Positions 1 through 7,686 of a stretch of 12,435 nucleotides of DNA are shown here, one piece after another. Position 1 is the first letter of the stretch, and every line of letters starts with the position of its first letter. The notes beneath the pieces are model-generated. The model saw only the letters and a program-made list of their open reading frames with translations. It was not told the DNA's origin and made no database searches. The translations under genes were made by a program, and so were the position numbers. Source of the DNA: an uncultured Eubacteriales bacterium (GTDB lineage: Bacteria > Bacillota > Clostridia > Oscillospirales > Oscillospiraceae); NCBI GenBank assembly GCA_900544705.1, contig UQWH01000057.1:1-12435 (forward strand). Direction: 5' to 3'.

Positions 1-30
1 GAGGCCATGATGTCCCAGGGCATCTTCTGA
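1..30 (+). CDS. C-terminal end of a probable second glutamate dehydrogenase (partial)
   Basis: Only the last nine codons and a TGA stop (28-30) are inside the window; they read EAMMSQGIF. The complete glutamate dehydrogenase downstream ends in DAMLAQGVF, and family members commonly end in a similar AMxxQG pattern. I therefore infer that this is the tail of a paralogous glutamate dehydrogenase in direct tandem with gdhA. A terminator hairpin follows 40 bases later, so the two genes are separate transcription units. With nine residues visible the call rests on this C-terminal match and on synteny; another protein ending the same way by chance cannot be excluded. Confidence 0.6.
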   Translation, partial: EAMMSQGIF

Positions 31-70
31 TCCGTACATCAAAACGTTCCGATAAGAGCATAAACAGGAA

Positions 71-99
71 AAGCGCGCAGCGAAAGCTGCGCGCTTTTT
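71..99 (+). terminator. Rho-independent terminator of the upstream gene
   Basis: A perfect 11-bp stem, AAGCGCGCAGC (71-81) with GCTGCGCGCTT (86-96), is closed by a GAAA tetraloop and followed by a run of T to 99. It sits 40 bases after the stop codon at 28-30 and should end transcription of the upstream gdh-like gene. The GCGCGC-centred stem resembles the one after gdhA at 1677-1701. Confidence 0.9.
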
Positions 100-185
100 G
101 CGCCAAAACGTCCTCGCAAAACAGACAAATGTTTCCTGCAAAGGAACGAAACTTTGTGCAATGCGATAAAAATGACTTGCTTTGC

Positions 186-215
186 TTGACAGAATATGCA
201 AGCGCGTGGTATTAT
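186..215 (+). promoter_or_regulatory. Promoter of gdhA, sigma-A type
   Basis: A perfect -35 box TTGACA (186-191) is followed after 18 bases by TATTAT (210-215). Transcription would start near 222 and give an AT-rich leader of about 95 bases before the gdhA start. An 8-bp inverted repeat flanks the -10 box, and several TGCAA elements surround it. A second TATAAT at 238-243 lacks a good -35 and is a weaker alternative. Confidence 0.75.
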
Positions 216-224
216 TCTTGCATA
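195..224. promoter_or_regulatory. Inverted repeat around the gdhA -10 box, operator candidate
   Basis: TATGCAAG (195-202) and CTTGCATA (217-224) are exact reverse complements separated by 14 bases, so their centres lie 22 bases apart, about two helical turns. They bracket the -10 box and the predicted start point, where a bound dimer would control transcription. More ATGCAA/TTGCAT copies lie at 233-238, 268-273 and 290-295. The regulator is unknown. Confidence 0.5.
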
Positions 225-318
225 ATTTTCCGTTGCATATAATACAATCTCTATATTTTATAATAAAATGCAAAGAATAATACAAAATCATGCAAATTTC
301 AACTTGGGAGGAAATGAA

Positions 319-1659
<1,341 letters not shown>

Positions 1660-1676
1660 GAATCATCCGACAAATT

Positions 1677-1701
1677 AAGCGCGCTGCAAAGCAGCGCGCT
1701 T
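1677..1701. terminator. Bidirectional terminator between gdhA and the HTH gene
   Basis: A perfect 11-bp stem, AAGCGCGCTGC (1677-1687) and GCAGCGCGCTT (1691-1701), has an AAA loop. It lies 17 bases after the gdhA stop and directly abuts the stop codon of the convergent regulator gene, whose last base is 1701. The T tracts are short on both sides (TTTACTCTTTT on +, TTAATTTG on -), so efficiency is uncertain, but the position suits both genes. Confidence 0.8.
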
Positions 1702-1901
1702 TACTCTTTTACAAATTTCAGAATGTCCTGCACCTCGCAATCGAGCGCGTAGCACAGCGCATCGAGGGTTTTGGTGCTGATAGCCTCGCCTTTTTTCATG
1801 CGATAGAGCGTGTTCGCGGAGAAGCCTTGTTTGAAAATGAGCTGGTATTCCGTGATCTGTTTGCGGTACAGAGTATCGTAAAATGGCTTATAGCTTATCA
1901 A
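1701..1901 (-). CDS. Small Cro/CI-type helix-turn-helix regulator
   Basis: The 66-residue product is little more than one DNA-binding domain of the small Xre/Cro type (the HTH_26-like group). The helix-turn-helix spans roughly residues 14-38, with SANTLYRMKKGE as turn and recognition helix, and a typical C-terminal helix rich in ALDC-VQDIL. I chose TTG at 1901 as start: GGAGGG lies six bases upstream (1908-1913), and the family usually begins with a sequence like ISYKPFYDTL. An ATG at 1931 in the same frame would add ten unconvincing residues and has no ribosome binding site. It is divergent from the SHOCT membrane protein, with a 20-bp palindrome between them, so I infer that it represses both its own promoter and that of its neighbour. 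Whether it senses anything by itself is not visible; no ligand domain is present. Confidence 0.85.
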   Translation of the reverse strand: MISYKPFYDTLYRKQITEYQLIFKQGFSANTLYRMKKGEAISTKTLDALCYALDCEVQDILKFVKE

Positions 1902-1939
1902 GTACTTCCCTCCGTGACCGCCATGGCGCATTTTTCGTT

Positions 1940-1968
1940 ATTATACCATGCTCAACATCTTGACAATA
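1940..1968 (-). promoter_or_regulatory. Promoter of the HTH gene, extended -10 type
   Basis: Read on the minus strand, TGGTATAAT is an extended -10 element with TATAAT at 1945-1940. The -35 position 17 bases upstream holds TATTGT (1968-1963), a poor match. It overlaps the left edge of the 20-bp palindrome, so a protein bound there should also block this promoter. The leader is about 30 bases. Confidence 0.65.
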
Positions 1969-1988
1969 CTCAATATATTGAGTATAAT
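1960..1988 (+). promoter_or_regulatory. Perfect consensus promoter of the SHOCT gene
   Basis: TTGACA (1960-1965), exactly 17 bases, then TATAAT (1983-1988): both hexamers and the spacing are consensus. Transcription should begin near 1995, leaving a leader of about 20 bases. Such a promoter would be strong unless repressed, and nearly the whole spacer is an operator-like palindrome. Confidence 0.9.
1966..1985. promoter_or_regulatory. Perfect 20-bp palindrome, probable operator of the HTH regulator
   Basis: ATACTCAATATATTGAGTAT reads identically on both strands over all 20 bases. It begins immediately after the -35 box of the SHOCT promoter and ends inside its -10 box; it also overlaps the -35 region of the divergent HTH promoter. 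This is the classic placement for a dimeric repressor that shuts off both genes. An extra CTCAA half-site-like sequence lies at 1951-1955. Binding by the adjacent HTH protein is inference from proximity. Confidence 0.8.
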
Positions 1989-2013
1989 TGAAGAAAAAAA
2001 GGGGGCATCTCAT

Positions 2014-2676
2014 ATGGACACAAATCAAATAAAAAAGCTGTTCATCCAACCGAACGAACAGCTTGTTGCAATTCTAGGGTACAGCTTTGCGCAGAGCTTC
2101 TTTACCGGAGGCGGCATCAAAAGCGGCTTTGCCGTGCTTTCCGACCAGCGCCTCTATTTCCGCGGGAAGTGCCTGCTGCGCACCGGAAAGCGGTTTTCCA
2201 CGATTCACGAGCAGCGCACGGTCGATGTCCGAAACGTGACGGGTACGGGATTTGTTTACATCAATCCGATTTGGCTGCGTGTCTGTGCGATCATTCTGTG
2301 GGTGTTTGGCGAAATCATGACAATCGGCATGCTGATATATTACGTCTCTCCGTTAGGGCTATTGATCGGTCTGGGTACTGCACTTCTCGGTGTCGTTTTC
2401 GAGGCAATCTACCGCGCCTGCAAGCGCACGGTCTTTGAGGTGGCTTTCGCGGGCGGCGGCATTGGCATTGACGCAAGCACGATCACGCAGCAGGAGGCCG
2501 ATTTCTTTCAGAAAAATCTCAAGCTCGTCGGCGACAATCTCAGAAGTCAGGAACGCATGTATGGCAAAGCAACCAGTGAAGCGTCAGAGCTGGAACGCTA
2601 TGCGGCGCTGCTGGAAAAAGGACTGATCTCCCGCGAGGAATTTGAGGAGCAAAAACGCAATCTCCTGCATTACTAA
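2014..2676 (+). CDS. Membrane protein with PH-like N-terminus and SHOCT C-terminus
   Basis: The product has 220 residues. Residues about 10-85 look like a bacterial PH-type domain (IQPNEQLVAIL, then FAVLSDQRLYFRGK and VDVRNVTGTGFVY). Two hydrophobic segments follow (about 88-109 and 112-133) with only a short PLG-type turn between them, suggesting a membrane hairpin with both ends in the cytoplasm. The C-terminus (about 192-218) is a SHOCT module: ELERYAALLEKGLISREEFEEQKRNLL. In characterised proteins SHOCT modules are small helical hairpins at protein ends, thought to mediate oligomerisation. I chose ATG 2014 over 1948 because GGGGG (2001-2005) lies eight bases upstream and 1948 lies upstream of the promoter. 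The gene is controlled by a palindrome-bearing consensus promoter and is closed by a strong terminator. Its AT content is visibly higher than that of the neighbouring metabolic genes. No function is known to me. Confidence 0.85.
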   Translation: MDTNQIKKLFIQPNEQLVAILGYSFAQSFFTGGGIKSGFAVLSDQRLYFRGKCLLRTGKRFSTIHEQRTVDVRNVTGTGFVYINPIWLRVCAIILWVFGEIMTIGMLIYYVSPLGLLIGLGTALLGVVFEAIYRACKRTVFEVAFAGGGIGIDASTITQQEADFFQKNLKLVGDNLRSQERMYGKATSEASELERYAALLEKGLISREEFEEQKRNLLHY

Positions 2677-2716
2677 ACAAGAACCGGCTGCCTGAGGCAG
2701 CCGGTTCTTGTTTTTT
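2677..2716. terminator. Strong bidirectional terminator between SHOCT gene and rnfB
   Basis: A perfect 16-bp stem, left arm 2677-2692 and right arm 2696-2711 with a TGA loop, is followed by T to 2716. It begins directly after the SHOCT gene stop and its T run touches the rnfB stop codon (2715-2717). The flanking A and T runs let it work in both directions on these convergent genes. Confidence 0.92.
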
Positions 2717-3542
2717 ACCTCTGCATCGCCGGGACGGCGTCCATGTCGGTACGCAGATTGGAATCGGAGATCAGGTGGCGCGGGCAGACTGCGGCGCAGC
2801 GGCCGCAGGACACGCACTTGTTGTAGTCAATGGTGGCGAGGTTGTGCAGAACGTGGATGGCATCGTAATCGCACTGGCGCTCACACAGGTGGCAGCCGAT
2901 GCAGCCGACGTCGCAGACCTTGCGCGTCAGCGCGCCGCGCTCGTGGTTGGAGCAGGCGACGATGATGTCGGCGTGGTAGGACACCGGGACGATGACCTTG
3001 CGCGGGCAGACCTGAACGCACTGCATACAGCCGGTGCACTTATCCGCGTCCACGCGCGCCACACCTTCGACAATGTGGATGGCGTCAAACTTGCAGACGG
3101 AAACGCAGGTGCCGAAGCCAAGGCAGCCAGAGGGGCAGGCCGTAGGGCCGTTTCCTGTGACGAACATGGCTGAGCGGCAGTCGGCGATACCGTCATAGAC
3201 GCCCTTAGCCAGATGGTTTTTGCCGCGGCACTTGACCATGGCGACGGTCTTTTCGACCTCCACGGCCTGCACGCCCATGATCTCGGACATTTTCTTCGCG
3301 GCTTCCGCACCGCCCGCGGCGCACAGGCCGATGGGCGCCTTGCCGTCGAGCACGGCCTGCGCATAGGCGCCGCAGCCGGCGAAGCCGCAGCCGCCGCAGT
3401 TCGCACCGGGCAGCGCCTCGGTCAGCTTTGGCAGGCGTTCGTCCACCTTGACAGCAAAGACCTTGGAGGCGATGGCGAGGACGCCGCCGAGCAGCGCGCC
3501 CATCACGCCGAGCACCAGCACGGCATAGAGAATTTCTTTCAT
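2715..3542 (-). CDS. rnfB: Rnf complex subunit RnfB, multi-cluster ferredoxin-like
   Basis: RnfB is taken to be the subunit that accepts electrons from reduced ferredoxin and passes them through a chain of iron-sulfur clusters. The 275-residue product starts with one hydrophobic helix (about 4-26) that anchors it. Next comes the four-cysteine cluster domain NCGGCGFAGC (C49, C52, C57, C74), then an unusual Cys set at 136, 140, 146 and 150, and three ferredoxin-type motifs: C169-C179, C210-C224 and C243-C253. That suggests about five [4Fe-4S] clusters, in line with the enlarged RnfB of anaerobic Clostridia and acetogens; the exact count is inferred from cysteine spacing. AAGGAGG lies upstream of its ATG. 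It is the last gene of the operon, 13 bases after rnfA and the only junction without overlap, and ends at a bidirectional terminator. Confidence 0.96.
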   Translation of the reverse strand: MKEILYAVLVLGVMGALLGGVLAIASKVFAVKVDERLPKLTEALPGANCGGCGFAGCGAYAQAVLDGKAPIGLCAAGGAEAAKKMSEIMGVQAVEVEKTVAMVKCRGKNHLAKGVYDGIADCRSAMFVTGNGPTACPSGCLGFGTCVSVCKFDAIHIVEGVARVDADKCTGCMQCVQVCPRKVIVPVSYHADIIVACSNHERGALTRKVCDVGCIGCHLCERQCDYDAIHVLHNLATIDYNKCVSCGRCAAVCPRHLISDSNLRTDMDAVPAMQR

Positions 3543-3555
3543 ATTGCCCGCCTCC

Positions 3556-4149
3556 TTACTTAAAGACCCGGAAGCCGGAGAAGCCCATGAAGGACAGCGC
3601 CAGCAGGCCGGCAGCGATCAGCGCAATGGGGAAGCCCTTGAAGGCCTTGGGGCAGTCGCAGTCCTCCAGCCGTTCGCGGACGGAGGAGAACAGGAGGATC
3701 GCCACGGTGAAGCCGATGCCGCCCGTCACGCCGTAGAACAGGGATTCGATGAAATTGTAGCTCTTCTGAATGTTCAGCAGCGCCACGCCCAGCACGGCGC
3801 AGTTTGTGGTGATCAGGGGCAGATAGATGCCCAGCGCCTGATAGAGCGAAGGAACGGACTTTTGCAAAAACATCTCCACGAGCTGCACCAGCGCGGCAAT
3901 GACCAGAATGAACACCAGCGTCTGCATATACGCAAGGTTCAGCGGCACGAGCAGGAACTCGTTGACCGCCCAGGTCGCGGCGGAGGCGAGGCCCATGACG
4001 AAGGTGACGGCGAGGCCCATGCCCAGCGCGGTGTCCGAGCGCTTGGAAACGCCCATGAAGGGGCAGATGCCCATGAATTTGACGAGGATGAAGTTTTCTG
4101 CGAGGATCGCGTTCAGCGCGATGGTGAACAGGGAGAGAAATACCTTCAT
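3556..4149 (-). CDS. rnfA: Rnf complex membrane subunit RnfA
   Basis: The product is a 197-residue integral membrane protein with about six hydrophobic helices, the normal size for RnfA. It contains ENFILVKFMGICPFMGVS (18-35, C29) and LITTNCAVLGVAL (112-124, C117). In the RnfA/RnfE and NqrD/NqrE pairs, conserved cysteines of this kind from the two half-inverted subunits hold an intramembrane iron-sulfur centre; by homology C29 and C117 are the candidates here. It works with RnfE in the ion-translocating core. Its ATG overlaps the rnfE stop as ATGA, so translation is probably coupled. Its own stop precedes the rnfB start by 13 bases. Confidence 0.95.
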   Translation of the reverse strand: MKVFLSLFTIALNAILAENFILVKFMGICPFMGVSKRSDTALGMGLAVTFVMGLASAATWAVNEFLLVPLNLAYMQTLVFILVIAALVQLVEMFLQKSVPSLYQALGIYLPLITTNCAVLGVALLNIQKSYNFIESLFYGVTGGIGFTVAILLFSSVRERLEDCDCPKAFKGFPIALIAAGLLALSFMGFSGFRVFK

Positions 4150-4787
4150 TTTGCCGCCTCCTTTTCTGCTGCCTTCTGTGCCAGACGGCGGTTAAACCAC
4201 TGCGTAAAGGCGATCAGGCAGCCCAGCGTCAGGAAACCGCCGACCGGCATGATCAGCAGCATGGCCGGGTACTGTTCGGGGAGGATCCGGATGCCGTCCG
4301 CGCCGAACACGCCCTTGCCGAAGGTGCCGCTGCCCAGAAGCTCGCGGATGACGCACATCATGACCAGAGCCACGGTGTAGCCGATGCCCTGCGTCAGGCC
4401 GTCCACCGCCGAGGCCAGCACGCCGTTTTTCGAGGCGAAGGCCTCCGCACGGCCGAGGATGATGCAGTTGACGACGATCAGCGGGATAAACACGCCCAGA
4501 CTCTCCGACAGCGCCGGGACATAGGCTTGCAGCAGGAGGTCGACCATGGTCACAAAGCCTGCGATCACGACGACGTAGGCTGCGATGCGGATCTTATCCG
4601 GGATGACCTTGCGCAGGAGAGAAATGGCAATGTTGGAGCAGATCAGAATGATGGTAACGGAAAGGCCCATGCCAATGCCGTTAAAGAGCGTGGTGGTGAT
4701 GGCCATGGTGGAGCACATACCGAGCAGCTGGCCCATCACGGGGTTGTTGGTGAGAAGGCCCTCCTTGAATTGCTTTTTGAAGTTCAT
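4146..4787 (-). CDS. rnfE: Rnf complex membrane subunit RnfE
   Basis: The product is a 213-residue polytopic membrane protein, homologous to RnfA and NqrD but of opposite membrane topology. Diagnostic stretches are NNPVMGQLLGMCSTMAITTTL (14-34, C25) and IPLIVVNCIILGRAEAFA (101-118, C108). Those two cysteines pair with those of RnfA around the intramembrane iron-sulfur centre in the family. The tail ends in a charged AQKAAEKEAAK. The start overlaps the rnfG stop and the stop overlaps the rnfA start, both as ATGA. An unambiguous RnfE by sequence and position. Confidence 0.95.
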   Translation of the reverse strand: MNFKKQFKEGLLTNNPVMGQLLGMCSTMAITTTLFNGIGMGLSVTIILICSNIAISLLRKVIPDKIRIAAYVVVIAGFVTMVDLLLQAYVPALSESLGVFIPLIVVNCIILGRAEAFASKNGVLASAVDGLTQGIGYTVALVMMCVIRELLGSGTFGKGVFGADGIRILPEQYPAMLLIMPVGGFLTLGCLIAFTQWFNRRLAQKAAEKEAAK

Positions 4788-5326
4788 TTCAGCACCTCCT
4801 GCACGAATTCCAGCGCGGTGTTGACGCCCTCGGTCACGGCGCGGGAGGTCACGGTCGCGCCGGTCAGCGCCTCGATCTCGCCGCCGTCCTTGCTGACCGA
4901 CAGCGTACCGGTCTTGCCGGTGAACTGCGCGCGGAAGTCTTCGCGGGTGCAGTTCGCGCCCAGCGAGGCCGTCTCGGACTGGGAAACGATGGCAACGCCG
5001 GTGACGGCACCGCTTACGTCCACGCCGACCATCATGTCGATCGCGCCGCCGAAGCCGTTGGGCGCGACGCGCACGACATAGCCCCTGTCGCCCGCGCGGT
5101 AGGCGGCTGTCACGGCGCTCTCCTCCGGGACGTCCAGCGGCTCGTAGCTGTCAGCCTCCAGAACCTGCCGCATGGCGTTTTCCGCCTTCTGCGCGATTTG
5201 CTCTGCAATGGTGTCGGCAGTCACATAGTTTACCAGCCCCAGCAGCCCCGCGACGATGGTGGTGATGAGAAACAGTGTGAGCGTCAGGCGAAGGACGTAG
5301 GCGCCGGTGCTTTTGCTTCTGGTCAT
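4784..5326 (-). CDS. rnfG: Rnf complex FMN-carrying subunit RnfG
   Basis: The product has 180 residues: one N-terminal membrane helix (about 10-34), then an extracytoplasmic FMN-binding domain. The flavinylation motif is EALTGATVTS (152-161), where T158 is the residue expected to carry covalent FMN through a phosphodiester bond, by comparison with other RnfG and NqrC proteins. The attachment enzyme ApbE is not encoded in this window, so it must be elsewhere if the site is used. ATGA overlaps join it to rnfD upstream and rnfE downstream. Confidence 0.94.
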   Translation of the reverse strand: MTRSKSTGAYVLRLTLTLFLITTIVAGLLGLVNYVTADTIAEQIAQKAENAMRQVLEADSYEPLDVPEESAVTAAYRAGDRGYVVRVAPNGFGGAIDMMVGVDVSGAVTGVAIVSQSETASLGANCTREDFRAQFTGKTGTLSVSKDGGEIEALTGATVTSRAVTEGVNTALEFVQEVLK

Positions 5327-6330
5327 GCCGCCTCACCACCCTTCTTTTTGGCCGTGCCGAAACGCTTTGGGATGCCGAGCTTGTCGAAGAAGCCGACGCA
5401 GCAGTTCATGATCAGGATGGCGTAGCTCACGCCCTCCGGATAGGTGCCGAAATAGCGGAAGAGAATGGTCAGCACGCCGCAGCCGATGCCGAAGCCGATC
5501 TGCCCCGCGTGGGTGACGGGAGAGGTGGTGTAGTCGGTCGCCATGAAGATCGCGCCGAGCATCAGGCCGCCGGAGAGCAGCTGGCAGAGCATCCAGTCCA
5601 GACGGTCCGCGCCGCCCAGCGGGAAGGCGAAAGCCAGCACCGCCACGGTGCCGAGGTAGGCCAGCGGGATGCGCAGGCTGATGACCCGGCGCAGCACCAG
5701 ATAGATGCCGCCGAGCAGCAGCAGAAGCGCGGAGACCTCGCCGATGCAGCCGCCGACCTGCCCGACCAGCAGGTCGAGCGCGTCCTCCGCCGGGAGCTTG
5801 CCCGCAGACATGGCGGCCAGCGGCGTTGCGGCGGTCAGACCGTCGAGCGCCTGCGTGGTGGGATTGGAGAACACGGCCGGATGTACGCCGGAGCGGATCC
5901 ATGTGTTCATAAAAACCGGCCAGCTGAAAAGAAAGGCGCGCGCGGCCAGCGCGGGGTTGACGATGTTCTGTCCGATGCCGCCGAAAAGCTGCTTGACCAG
6001 CACGATGGCAAACAGCGCGCCGAGGATCACGACCCAATAAGGAATGGTCGGCGGACAGACAAAGGCGAGCAGGATGCCGGTGACGACGGCCGAGAGGTCG
6101 CCGCAGGCGGCTTCCTTTTTCATGAGCTTGCGGTAACCCCACTCAAAAAAGACGCAGGAGGCCACGCTCACAAGCACGACCGTCAGGCAGCGCCAGCCGA
6201 AGAACCAGATCGCGCCGCACAGCGCCGGAAGCAGCGCAATGCACACGTCGAGCATGATGCGGCGGGTGGAATTGGGAGAGTGGGCGTGCGGAGAGGAGGA
6301 GATCGTCAGGGTTCCGGGGATGAATTTCAT
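5323..6330 (-). CDS. rnfD: Rnf complex membrane subunit RnfD, FMN-carrying
   Basis: The product is a 335-residue polytopic membrane protein of the RnfD/NqrB family. Its start MKFIPGTLTISSSPHAHSPN, with a HAHSPN segment (15-20), is typical of the family. DGLTAATPLAAM (163-174) contains the flavinylation sequence; T169 is the expected FMN-bearing threonine. GQNIVNPALAARAF (120-133) is another conserved stretch. I chose ATG 6330, not the upstream ATG 6441: 6330 has CCTCC (6338-6342, GGAGG on the coding strand) seven bases upstream and overlaps the rnfC stop as ATGA. The upstream 37 codons would be rnfC sequence read in another frame. It also overlaps rnfG by ATGA. Confidence 0.95.
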   Translation of the reverse strand: MKFIPGTLTISSSPHAHSPNSTRRIMLDVCIALLPALCGAIWFFGWRCLTVVLVSVASCVFFEWGYRKLMKKEAACGDLSAVVTGILLAFVCPPTIPYWVVILGALFAIVLVKQLFGGIGQNIVNPALAARAFLFSWPVFMNTWIRSGVHPAVFSNPTTQALDGLTAATPLAAMSAGKLPAEDALDLLVGQVGGCIGEVSALLLLLGGIYLVLRRVISLRIPLAYLGTVAVLAFAFPLGGADRLDWMLCQLLSGGLMLGAIFMATDYTTSPVTHAGQIGFGIGCGVLTILFRYFGTYPEGVSYAILIMNCCVGFFDKLGIPKRFGTAKKKGGEAA

Positions 6331-7646
6331 TTTGCAGCCTCCTTTTCCCGCGCTGCGGCATCGCGCAGCATACGCTTGGCCGTGCGGAAGCTCTGTACCA
6401 GCGGGATCCCCGCGGGACAGCCGTAGGCGCAGCAGCCGCACTCAATGCAGTCGGCGACGTGCAGCTCCTTCAACCGCTCCAGCTTCCCAGCGGTGGACGC
6501 CTTGTGCATAAACAGCGGCATCAGGTGCATCGGGCAGTTTTCCACGCACTTGCCGCAGCGAATGCAGTGCTGCGCGGCCTGCCCGCGGCGATCCTTTTCG
6601 GAAAGGCAGGTGATGGCGTTGCAGCCCTTGATGGTCATGGCGTCGATGGTATACTGGGCGAGGCCCATCATCGGGCCGCCGCAGAGAATTTTATAAGGTG
6701 TGCAGGCAAAGCCGCCTGCGGCCTCGATCAGCTCGGAAAACGGCGTGCCGATGGGGGCAATGAAGTTGCCCGGATGGGCGATGGCGCCGCCCGTCACGGT
6801 GACGGCGCGACGCACCAGCGGCATCCCCGCATAGACCGCGTCGTAGATCGCCGCGCAGGTGGCCGCGTTGAACACCGCGCAGCCAACCGAGGCGGGCAGG
6901 CCGCCGGGGGGCACGCAGCGCCCGGTGACGGACTGGATGAGCTGCTTTTCCGCGCCCTGCGGGTAGCGCACACGCAGCGGCAGCAGCTCCACGCCCTCCT
7001 CCAGCACCGCGCGCATGGCTTCGATGGCCTCCGGCTTGTTGGCCTCGATGCCGATAGCGGTACGCTCCGGCTGTAAGATCTTGCGGATGATCCGCAGGCC
7101 GCCCATGACCCGCTCCGGGGTCTGGCGCATCAGGCGGTCGTCCGCGGTGATGTAGGGCTCGCACTCCGCACCGTTGACGATCACGGTGTCCACCTTGCCA
7201 AGCCCCGAGGAGAGCTTGAAATAGGTGGGAAAGCCCGCGCCGCCCATGCCGGTGATGCCGGCCTCGCGGAGAATGTCGATGAGCGCCTGCGCGTCCAGTT
7301 CGCCGATGGATTCGCGCGGGTGGATGTCCGGCGACAGGTCATCCCGGCCGTCATTTTCGATCACAACGGACAGAACCTGCGTTCCACCGGGATGCGGTCG
7401 TTCCTCCACGGCGACGACGGTGCCGGAAACGGAGGCGTGTACCGGCGCGCAAAGGCCCGTGCCGTCGCCGACCTTCTGCCCGACGGTCACACGCTGGCCG
7501 ACGGCAACCAGCGGTTTGCACGGCGCACCGATGTGCTGCGACATCGCAATACTGACAAGTTTCGGCTGAAAAACCGTCAGTGCTGCGTCGCGCGATAATT
7601 CCTTATGTCCTTTCGGATGGACGCCGCCGAAAAAAGAACGCGGCAT
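6327..7646 (-). CDS. rnfC: Rnf complex NADH-side subunit RnfC
   Basis: RnfC is the peripheral subunit that exchanges electrons with NAD+/NADH. The 439-residue protein begins with the characteristic FFGGVHP-GHK (5-14). It carries the glycine-rich nucleotide/FMN loop GMGGAGFPT (133-141), the VNGAECEPYITADDR segment (157-171), and two C-terminal [4Fe-4S] motifs: C361, C364, C367, C371 and C400, C403, C406, C410, each ending in CP. The start is supported by GAGGTGA seven bases before the ATG. It is the first gene of rnfCDGEAB, behind an extended -10 promoter. The complex couples ferredoxin oxidation and NAD+ reduction to Na+ or H+ export; the sequence alone does not tell me which ion. Confidence 0.97.
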   Translation of the reverse strand: MPRSFFGGVHPKGHKELSRDAALTVFQPKLVSIAMSQHIGAPCKPLVAVGQRVTVGQKVGDGTGLCAPVHASVSGTVVAVEERPHPGGTQVLSVVIENDGRDDLSPDIHPRESIGELDAQALIDILREAGITGMGGAGFPTYFKLSSGLGKVDTVIVNGAECEPYITADDRLMRQTPERVMGGLRIIRKILQPERTAIGIEANKPEAIEAMRAVLEEGVELLPLRVRYPQGAEKQLIQSVTGRCVPPGGLPASVGCAVFNAATCAAIYDAVYAGMPLVRRAVTVTGGAIAHPGNFIAPIGTPFSELIEAAGGFACTPYKILCGGPMMGLAQYTIDAMTIKGCNAITCLSEKDRRGQAAQHCIRCGKCVENCPMHLMPLFMHKASTAGKLERLKELHVADCIECGCCAYGCPAGIPLVQSFRTAKRMLRDAAAREKEAAK

Positions 7647-7686
7647 AGCGCGATCACCTCAATCCATGTGTTTTTCGTTTTTCTAT

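Noticed and set aside
201..213. Residues 201-213 of GdhA read GGSLERTEATGYG instead of the E. coli-like GGSLIRPEATGYG
   Set aside because: Numbers here are residues of GdhA (bases 919-957). The change looks at first like a lost active-site residue, but the arginine and the EATGYG core are kept; this appears to be subfamily variation.
238..264. Additional TATAAT boxes (238-243 and 259-264) as further gdhA promoters
   Set aside because: Neither has a usable -35 at 16-18 bases; the stretch is simply AT-rich.
3544..4380. A 278-codon plus-strand open frame opposite rnfA and rnfE
   Set aside because: Composition is typical of an antisense shadow and it ignores the gene boundaries on the real strand.
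5509..6426. A 305-codon plus-strand open frame opposite rnfD
   Set aside because: It is antisense to a clear RnfD, is rich in R, G, A, E and H as expected from GC-rich antisense, and has no ribosome binding site.
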